DNA of 64,000 nucleotides from Arthrobacter_E sp044748305 (lineage in GTDB: Bacteria; Actinomycetota; Actinomycetes; Actinomycetales; Micrococcaceae). Below are positions 58,563 through 64,000 of this stretch, in pieces. Both the position numbers and the translations under genes were made by a program. The number at the start of each line of letters is the position of its first letter. Position 1 is the first letter of the stretch. The stretch is from the NCBI RefSeq assembly GCF_044748305.1, contig NZ_JBIVFT010000009.1, positions 1 to 64,000 of the forward strand, given 5' to 3'. The notes beneath the pieces are model-generated. The model did not search any database and had not been told where the DNA came from. It was given only the letters and a program-made list of their open reading frames with translations.

Positions 58563-58919
58563 ATGCGTGAACGTACGGAGAAGGTGGTCCGCCAATGGCC
58601 CGCCGAATGCGCCGCGGAGGTGGCCGTGGTGGTCTTGGGCGGCAGCTGGAAACCGGCCATCCTGGAACTGCTGCACCAAGAAGGAACCATTCGCTTCGGC
58701 GAGCTCGGACGCCGCCTGGGCGATCCGCCGGCGAGGGTGCTGACCCGCCAATTGCGTGAGCTTGAGGACGACGGACTCGTCCTCCGAACCGTCTTCCCGC
58801 AGGTTCCGCCGAAGGTCGAGTACTCCCTGACGGAACTGGGCGGCAGTGCCCTGCCGATCATCGAGCAGCTGGCGGGCTGGGGCGCGGACTACGCAGGCAG
58901 TATGAGTAGTGAGGATTGA
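58563..58919 (+). CDS. HxlR-family transcriptional regulator
   Basis: A 118-residue winged-helix regulator. Family motifs are VVLGGSWKPAILELLHQEG, RFGELGRRLGDPPARVLTRQ and VPPKVEYSLTELGG. The N terminus carries a single Cys (AECAAEVAVVV), which in some HxlR/YodB proteins senses electrophiles or redox; that is inference here. AAAGGAAG is the ribosome site. It diverges from the DHA2 pump. Confidence 0.9.
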   Translation: MRERTEKVVRQWPAECAAEVAVVVLGGSWKPAILELLHQEGTIRFGELGRRLGDPPARVLTRQLRELEDDGLVLRTVFPQVPPKVEYSLTELGGSALPIIEQLAGWGADYAGSMSSED

Positions 58920-59000
58920 GCGAGATGCCCTCTGAAATGGCCCTCGGTTGGGCATTCGGCCTGTCCGGGAGGGGCGAGGGTGGTTCGAACATCGCATTCC

Positions 59001-59012
59001 GCGCAATTGCGC
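59001..59012. promoter_or_regulatory. Palindrome upstream of the 2-oxoacid dehydrogenase operon
   Basis: GCGCAATTGCGC is a perfect 12-bp palindrome 130 bp upstream of the E1-alpha start. Lrp/AsnC-type regulators (BkdR) often control such operons, but none is encoded in the window, so the binding protein is unknown. Confidence 0.35.
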
Positions 59013-59038
59013 AAGAAGTGCTTGTTCGCACATTTCAA

Positions 59039-59054
59039 TGTGAGTAGCCTCACA
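59039..59054. promoter_or_regulatory. Perfect CRP/GlxR-type site
   Basis: TGTGA-GTAGCC-TCACA is an exact TGTGA-N6-TCACA palindrome, 88 bp before the E1-alpha start. The actinobacterial GlxR consensus is the same but prefers central TA, here AG. It most likely links branched-chain acid catabolism to cAMP. Confidence 0.6.
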
Positions 59055-59142
59055 AGTAAGAGCTGCATGTGACGATGGCGTCCGGAAGGGCTCCGGGTGA
59101 TCCCCGGAGTGACTCGGCCGCAGCGAAGGGAAGTCGAATACT

Positions 59143-60291
59143 GTGCCTGACCCGAATCCCCGCAACCCGGGGGAAGAACTGCTCCAGGTCCTCACCTCGA
59201 GTGGCGAGCGAGTCCCGGAGCCCCAGCTTGATCCGTGGCTCCCGGAACTGGAGCGACTCGATGGAGAGTCGCTCCTGACCGGCCTCTACGAAGACATGGT
59301 GGTCATCCGGCGAATCGATGCGGAAGCCACGGCTCTGCAGCGGCAGGGTGAGCTGGCCCTCTGGCCGCCGTTGCTGGGCCAGGAGGCCGCGCAGATCGGG
59401 TCCGGCCGGGCAATGCGCCAGGACGACTTCGTTTTCTCCAGCTATCGCGAGCACGGTGTGGCCTACTGCCGGGGCGTCGATGTCGAGAGCTTCCTCAAGG
59501 CCTGGAGGGGCAACGCCTCCTTCGGCTGGGACCCGTTCGAGATCAATATGGCCCCGATGCAGATCATCATCGGGGCGCAGACCCTGCACGCTGTCGGATA
59601 CGCCATGGGTGTCCAGTTCGACGGCGCGGACTCGGCCGCCGTAGCCTATTTCGGCGATGGTGCCACAAGCCAGGGCGACGTCAACGAGGCGATGGTGTTC
59701 GCCGCCAGCTACCAGGCTCCGGTGATCTTCTTCTGCCAGAACAACCACTGGGCCATCTCAGAGCCGGTGGAGCTCCAGACCCATATCACCATCGCTGAAC
59801 GGGCCGGCGGCTTCGGGATCCCTCACCTCCGGGTGGACGGCAACGACGTGCTCGCCGTCCTGGCAGCAACCCGCATCGCACTCGACCGGGCACGTCAAGG
59901 CGGCGGGCCCACCTTCATCGAAGCGGTCACCTATCGCATGGGCCCGCACACGACGGCGGATGACCCCACCCGCTATCGCGATCCCAACGAGCTGGAGGAC
60001 TGGGCGGCCAAGGATCCGATCGTGCGCCTGGAGAAGCACCTGGAAGCCCGCGGACTGCTGAGCGAGAGCGTGAAGGCCCGGGTGAAGGCCAAGGCGGATG
60101 AGGTGGCGGCGATCGTGCGTCGCGGCGTCGTGGCGATACCCGAGCCGGAACCATTGGACGTCTTCCGCCATGCCTACGCAACGCCCAACACGTGGCTCGA
60201 ACGTCAGGAGCAGCACTACAAGTTGTATCTGGAACAGTTCGGGCAAGCCGGCGCAGAAGCCGGAACGCCGGTCAGCGGAGGGCAGCACTGA
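59143..60291 (+). CDS. 2-oxoacid dehydrogenase E1 component, alpha subunit (branched-chain type)
   Basis: The thiamine-diphosphate subunit that decarboxylates 2-oxoacids such as those from valine, leucine and isoleucine. The 382-residue protein shows the TPP motif GDGATSQGDVNEAM through QNNHWAIS, plus the region MGPHTTADDPTRYRDPNELE typical of branched-chain E1-alpha. It starts with GTG and overlaps E1-beta by 1 base (TGATG). Upstream 223 bp holds a perfect CRP-type site. Confidence 0.9.
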   Translation: MPDPNPRNPGEELLQVLTSSGERVPEPQLDPWLPELERLDGESLLTGLYEDMVVIRRIDAEATALQRQGELALWPPLLGQEAAQIGSGRAMRQDDFVFSSYREHGVAYCRGVDVESFLKAWRGNASFGWDPFEINMAPMQIIIGAQTLHAVGYAMGVQFDGADSAAVAYFGDGATSQGDVNEAMVFAASYQAPVIFFCQNNHWAISEPVELQTHITIAERAGGFGIPHLRVDGNDVLAVLAATRIALDRARQGGGPTFIEAVTYRMGPHTTADDPTRYRDPNELEDWAAKDPIVRLEKHLEARGLLSESVKARVKAKADEVAAIVRRGVVAIPEPEPLDVFRHAYATPNTWLERQEQHYKLYLEQFGQAGAEAGTPVSGGQH

Positions 60292-61310
60292 TGGGAACCA
60301 TGACATTCGCCCGGGCTATCAATGCAGGGCTTCGCCGTGCCATGGAGAACGACCCCAAGGTTCTTCTCATGGGGGAGGACATCGGCTCCCTCGGTGGCGT
60401 CTTCCGGGTCACCGATGGTCTGCAGAAGGATTTCGGAGCGCATCGTGTCCTGGACACGCCCCTGGCCGAGTCCGGCATCATCGGGACCGCGGTGGGCTTG
60501 GCCTACCGAGGATACCGGCCGGTCTGCGAAATTCAGTTCGATGGATTCATCTACCCGGCGTTCGACCAGATCGTCTCCCAGGTGGCCAAGCTGCATTACC
60601 GCACGCAGGGTCTCGTCAGAGTTCCTCTCACCATCCGGGTGCCGTTCGGTGGTGGCATCGGTTCGCCGGAACACCACTCCGAGTCGCCGGAGGCCTATTT
60701 CACCCACACCTCCGGTCTGCGGGTGATTTCGGTGTCCAATCCTCAGGACGCCTACACGATGATTCAGCAGGCCATCGCCTCTGATGATCCAGTGCTGTAC
60801 TTCGAGCCGAAGCGGCGGTACCACGACAAGGGTGAGGTGGATGAGTCCGTCGACCCGGCCACCGCTCCGTCGATGGAAGCGGCCCGCGTTCTGACCACGG
60901 GCTCCGATGTCACGCTCGTAGCGTATGGCCCGCTGGTGAAGACGGCTCTCGACGTCGCGCTCGCCGCCGGGGACGAGGGAGTCTCGGTCGAAGTCATCGA
61001 TCTTCGCGCACTGTCGCCGGTCGACTACCCGACGTTGGAGGCCTCCGTGCGGAAGACCGGACGCCTGGTGATCGCCCATGAAGCCGGCATGAACGGGGGA
61101 CTGGGCGCGGAACTCGCCACAAGCCTCACGGAACGTTGCTTCAACCACCTCGAGCACGCCCCGGTCCGGGTCACCGGTTTCGACGTGCCGTACCCGTATT
61201 CGAAGCTCGAAATGCATCACCTCCCGGATCTGGACCGGATCCTGGACGGGGTGGACCGGGTCATGGACCGCCCCAACTCCCTGACGAGCCTCGATGGAGC
61301 AGACGACTGA
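60291..61310 (+). CDS. 2-oxoacid dehydrogenase E1 component, beta subunit
   Basis: A 339-residue E1-beta partner. Markers are NAGLRRAMENDPKVLLMGED, GVFRVTDGLQ, TPLAESGIIGTAVGLAYRG and FGGGIGSPEHHSESPEAYF. The C-terminal domain has VEVIDLRALSPVDYPTLEASV. It forms a heterotetramer with E1-alpha. TGATG overlap implies coupled translation. E2 begins 2 bp after the stop. Confidence 0.92.
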   Translation: MGTMTFARAINAGLRRAMENDPKVLLMGEDIGSLGGVFRVTDGLQKDFGAHRVLDTPLAESGIIGTAVGLAYRGYRPVCEIQFDGFIYPAFDQIVSQVAKLHYRTQGLVRVPLTIRVPFGGGIGSPEHHSESPEAYFTHTSGLRVISVSNPQDAYTMIQQAIASDDPVLYFEPKRRYHDKGEVDESVDPATAPSMEAARVLTTGSDVTLVAYGPLVKTALDVALAAGDEGVSVEVIDLRALSPVDYPTLEASVRKTGRLVIAHEAGMNGGLGAELATSLTERCFNHLEHAPVRVTGFDVPYPYSKLEMHHLPDLDRILDGVDRVMDRPNSLTSLDGADD

Positions 61311-61311
61311 C

Positions 61312-62604
61312 ATGATCAAGGTTTTCAAGCTGCCCGATCTTGGCGAGGGGCTCACCGAATCGGAAGTGGTGTCCTGGAAGGTGGAGCCCGGCCAGCCGGT
61401 TGAACTCAACCAGGTGATCGCCGAGGTGGAGACCGCCAAGGCCGTAGTGGAGCTGCCGTCGCCCTTCACCGGCGTCATCTCGGTCCTGCATGCCGAACCG
61501 GGCACCGTGGTGGAAGTAGGACAGCCGCTCGTCTCCTTCGACATCGAGGGCGCTGCATCCGACGACGACGGCGGCCAGGAGCCGCGGCGCGAGGCGAATC
61601 TGGTGGGCTACGGCGCCGTCGTCGAGAAGAGCGGGCGGCCCTCACGACGGCCCCGGACCGGTGCAGCGGTGCGGCCGGCCATCAGCAGCTCGGCAGAGGC
61701 TGCCCCCGCGCCCGCGGTGGTCGGCGCGGAGCGTCCGCGGTCCACCCCGCCGGTCCGCAAGCTCGCCAAGGACCTCGGAGTCGACCTGGAGAGGGTGACC
61801 GGGACGGGGGAGCGCGGCCTCATCACGCGGGAGGACGTCGCGGCGTTCGCCTCCGGCGACACTCCGGTGCAGGCCGTCGCGGCGCCGTCGTCGGTTCCCG
61901 GTTCGCGGGAGAGCCGTACCCCGATCAAGGGGGTGCGCAAGCACACCGCTGCGGCGATGGTGGCGAGTGCCTTCACAGCGCCGCAGGTCACGGAGTTCCT
62001 CACCGTCGACGTCACCGAGAGCATGGAACTCCTGGGCAGGCTGAAAGCGAACCGGGCGTTCGCAGGGCTGAAGCTGACACCTCTCACCTTGGTGGCCAAG
62101 GCGGTGCTGGTCGCTCTGGGGAACAACCCGACGCTGAACACCCGCTGGGACGAGGCCGCTCAGGAGATCATCCAGTACCACTACGTGAACCTGGGCATCG
62201 CGGCGGCCACTCCTCGTGGCCTGACCGTGCCCAACATCAAGGATGCCGACGCCCTGAGCCTGAAGGATCTCGCGGCGGCCTTGGCTGCCTTGGCGGATGA
62301 GGCCCGCGCGGCACGGACCACGCCCGCGGCGCTCAGCGGTGGCACGTTCACCATCACCAACGTCGGAGTCTTCGGCATCGATGCGGGGACGCCCATGCTC
62401 AATCCGGGCGAGGCCGGGATCCTGGCCGTAGGTTCGGTGCGCAGGCAGCCGTGGGAGTACCGCGGTGAGATCGCGCTGCGGCAGATGATGACCCTGAGTC
62501 TTTCCTTCGACCACCGGCTCGTGGACGGCGAGCAGGGCTCCCGGTTCCTCGCAGACGTGGGTGCCATCCTGGGCGACCCCGGCATGGTCCTGACCATGAT
62601 CTGA
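61312..62604 (+). CDS. Dihydrolipoamide acyltransferase (E2) of a 2-oxoacid dehydrogenase complex
   Basis: A 430-residue E2. Lipoyl domain residues 1-80 with lipoyl K43 in EVETAKAVVE; a peripheral subunit-binding domain at about 150-185 (RKLAKDLGVDLERVTGTGER); Ala/Pro-rich linkers; a catalytic domain ending with H401 and D405 in SFDHRLVDGEQG (HxxxDG). Start at 61312, chosen over an upstream in-frame GTG-side extension because it begins with the lipoyl domain. No E3 gene is in the window, so lipoamide dehydrogenase must be encoded elsewhere. Confidence 0.93.
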   Translation: MIKVFKLPDLGEGLTESEVVSWKVEPGQPVELNQVIAEVETAKAVVELPSPFTGVISVLHAEPGTVVEVGQPLVSFDIEGAASDDDGGQEPRREANLVGYGAVVEKSGRPSRRPRTGAAVRPAISSSAEAAPAPAVVGAERPRSTPPVRKLAKDLGVDLERVTGTGERGLITREDVAAFASGDTPVQAVAAPSSVPGSRESRTPIKGVRKHTAAAMVASAFTAPQVTEFLTVDVTESMELLGRLKANRAFAGLKLTPLTLVAKAVLVALGNNPTLNTRWDEAAQEIIQYHYVNLGIAAATPRGLTVPNIKDADALSLKDLAAALAALADEARAARTTPAALSGGTFTITNVGVFGIDAGTPMLNPGEAGILAVGSVRRQPWEYRGEIALRQMMTLSLSFDHRLVDGEQGSRFLADVGAILGDPGMVLTMI

Positions 62605-62679
62605 GGAGGCTCTCCGCGGACGCCGGGAACCGTCCCGGTGTCCGCGGAATGCCTGCCTGGGTCAATCTGGCAGCTGAGG

Positions 62680-63291
62680 TCAGTCCGGCAGCGGGGCGGT
62701 GAGAGCGGCCAGCGCCATCGTCTCCAGGACGGGACGGGCCGTCCGCGCGGGAACGGTGCGGCCCCGCTCCCGCAGTGAGTGAGGTGTGGAGTTGATCAGG
62801 CCGAAGCAGGCGTGGACCCGGAGTCTGCGTTCCCGGGGGTCCGCCGACGGCAGTTCCAGGCCCAGCGCATCCACCCAGAGTTCCACGTAGGCGCGCTGCA
62901 GTTCCCGCACCTGAGCTCTCCCGGGCTCGGAGAGAGCCTGGAGATCCCTGTCCTGGACCCGGATCACCTCGGGCTGGGAGAGGGCGAAGTCCGTATGGAA
63001 GGCCACGAGCCGGTTGAGGGCCGGTGTCTCGTCTTCTGCGTCGTCCAGCACTCCACGTCCGCCGTCGAGGAGGGTGCGGCTGACTCCGAGGAGCAGCTCG
63101 TCCAGCACTGCTTGCTTGGAGGGGAAATGACGGTACACCGCCGGGCCGCTCATGCCGACTGCGGCGCCGAGTGCCTCCAGGGAGACCTTGTCGAAGCCTG
63201 ATTCGGCGAAGAGCCGCGCGGCGTGGGAGACCAGGGCCTTCCGGCGTTCCTCTTTGGCCGCCGAGCGCGCCGTGACAGGTGCTTCGCTCAC
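62680..63291 (-). CDS. TetR-family transcriptional regulator (candidate leucine/isovalerate catabolism repressor)
   Basis: A 203-residue TetR regulator. The helix-turn-helix covers ARLFAESGFDKVSLEALGAA and VGMSGPAVYRHFPSKQAVL. The GTG at 63291 has a GAGGAGGATG ribosome site, better than the upstream ATG at 63339. It diverges from a carboxyltransferase gene like that of leucine degradation. A perfect inverted repeat at 63339-63366 lies between them and is its likely operator. Confidence 0.88.
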   Translation of the reverse strand: MSEAPVTARSAAKEERRKALVSHAARLFAESGFDKVSLEALGAAVGMSGPAVYRHFPSKQAVLDELLLGVSRTLLDGGRGVLDDAEDETPALNRLVAFHTDFALSQPEVIRVQDRDLQALSEPGRAQVRELQRAYVELWVDALGLELPSADPRERRLRVHACFGLINSTPHSLRERGRTVPARTARPVLETMALAALTAPLPD

Positions 63292-63338
63292 AGCATCCTC
63301 CTCGTGGTGGACATCACAGTCATTAGAGACTAACCTCA

Positions 63339-63366
63339 ATTTCAGTTATACGTCACTAACTGAAAT
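63339..63366. promoter_or_regulatory. Candidate TetR operator upstream of the carboxyltransferase gene
   Basis: ATTTCAGTTA and TAACTGAAAT form perfect 10-bp arms around an 8-bp spacer (TACGTCAC), 30 bp before the start codon. A related TTAGAGACTAAC lies just upstream. Size and symmetry fit TetR. Confidence 0.7.
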
Positions 63367-63396
63367 GTGACGTCGGCTCGGCGAAAGAGCAGGTCA

Positions 63397-64000
63397 ATGG
63401 AGATTCTGTCCACCACCGTGGACCCCGGATCGGCGCAGTTCCAGGCCAACGAGGCCGGGCAGCGCGCGCTCGTGGAGGAATTGCGCCGCACGCTCGCCCA
63501 AGTGGCGCTGGGCGGCCCGGAGAAGTCCCGCGAACGGCATGTGTCCCGTGGCAAACTGCTGCCCCGCGAGCGCGTGGACCGTTTGCTCGATGAGGGCAGC
63601 CCGTTCCTGGAGGTCGCGCCCCTCGCCGCTCAGGACATGTACGACGGCGCGAGCCCGGCGGCCGGGGTGATCGCCGGAGTCGGCGTCGTGGAGGGCCGTC
63701 TGGTGATGGTGGTCTGCAACGACGCCACCGTCAAGGGCGGCACCTACTATCCGATGACCGTCCGCAAGCACCTCCGGGCCCAGGAGATCGCTCTGGAGAA
63801 TGAGATCCCGTGCGTCTACCTGGTCGATTCCGGTGGAGCCTTCCTGCCGATGCAGGACGAGGTGTTCCCGTCCAAGGATCATTTCGGCCGGATCTTCTAC
63901 AACCAGGCGCAGCTTTCGGCACGCAAGATCCCGCAGATCGCGGCCGTGCTGGGTTCCTGCACGGCGGGAGGCGCTTATGTCCCGGCCATGAGCGATGAGA
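63397..64000 (+). CDS. Acyl-CoA carboxylase carboxyltransferase subunit (methylcrotonyl-CoA carboxylase-like), partial
   Basis: The first 201 residues of a biotin-dependent carboxyltransferase; the gene continues past the window. Motifs are SRGKLLPRERVDRLLDEGSP, VVEGRLVMVVCNDATVKGGT, PMTVRKHLRAQEIA and LVDSGGAFLPMQDEVFPSKDH, with GSCTAGGAYVPAMSDE at the end. The FLPMQDEVFP segment favours methylcrotonyl-CoA carboxylase beta (leucine catabolism) over propionyl-CoA. The nearby TetR gene and 2-oxoacid dehydrogenase operon agree. Confidence 0.88.
   Translation, partial: MEILSTTVDPGSAQFQANEAGQRALVEELRRTLAQVALGGPEKSRERHVSRGKLLPRERVDRLLDEGSPFLEVAPLAAQDMYDGASPAAGVIAGVGVVEGRLVMVVCNDATVKGGTYYPMTVRKHLRAQEIALENEIPCVYLVDSGGAFLPMQDEVFPSKDHFGRIFYNQAQLSARKIPQIAAVLGSCTAGGAYVPAMSDE

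Noticed and set aside
1..64000. CRISPR arrays, insertion sequences and prophage genes
   Set aside because: No regularly spaced repeats, transposase or phage structural genes were seen; the holin-like protein at 24609 stands in an ordinary chromosomal setting.

Overview
The window is high-GC DNA from a Gram-positive actinobacterium. The gene order rpsB-tsf-pyrH-frr-cdsA, a DivIVA-domain protein, Tat and DyP proteins, many GTG starts and apparent leaderless promoters all fit Micrococcaceae, most likely Arthrobacter in the broad sense. The genus is inferred from gene content only. No phage, insertion sequence, integrase or CRISPR array was seen, so this is mostly ordinary chromosome. The first 140 bases contain long C and G runs that look like a contig-end artefact.

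Layout. 0.2-10.3 kb: a class A penicillin-binding protein, lgt, an SGNH hydrolase, an esterase, an S4 protein, a lactonase, glyS, a GNAT protein and a YibE/F membrane protein. 10.4-20.4 kb: a divergent SDR/TetR pair, dusB, an ABC-2 exporter operon with its own DesK/DesR-type two-component system, dgt and dnaG. 20.4-22.7 kb: two identical tRNA-Asn genes bracketing a divergent TetR/MFS efflux pair. 22.8-31 kb: a Bcr-type efflux pump, a holin-like membrane protein, a CDP-alcohol phosphatidyltransferase/DMT transporter/GT4 glycosyltransferase set, a CAT-anticodon tRNA and small stress or regulatory proteins. 31.3-36.2 kb: two small unknown or membrane proteins, an EfeO-like plus EfeB (DyP) pair without EfeU, and a secreted protein of unknown function. 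36.3-45.6 kb: a GT39 glycosyltransferase, two beta-lactamase-fold serine hydrolases, an NAD(P)-binding protein, an ATP-grasp protein with a histone-H1-like tail, an acyl-CoA dehydrogenase and an M23 peptidase. 45.9-50.9 kb: translation and lipid housekeeping genes (rpsB, tsf, pyrH, frr, cdsA) and a DivIVA protein. 50.9-57 kb: a LytS/LytTR two-component system flanked on both sides by DUF485 plus sodium/solute symporter pairs. 57-64 kb: an MFS/HxlR pair, a branched-chain 2-oxoacid dehydrogenase operon (E1a, E1b, E2), and a TetR gene divergent from a methylcrotonyl-CoA carboxylase-type carboxyltransferase that runs off the window.

How the genes work together. The 51-57 kb block looks like an organic-acid sensing and uptake module. 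Its intergenic region holds a 21-bp-phased direct repeat matching LytTR sites and a CRP/GlxR-like palindrome, and a perfect CRP half-site pair (TGTGA-N6-TCACA) precedes the 2-oxoacid dehydrogenase operon. This suggests a shared cAMP/carbon control of acid uptake and branched-chain catabolism. Several divergent regulator/target pairs carry clear palindromic operators. Five long intergenic hairpins, all next to gene 3' ends, form a possible repeat family and are the most unusual non-coding feature.
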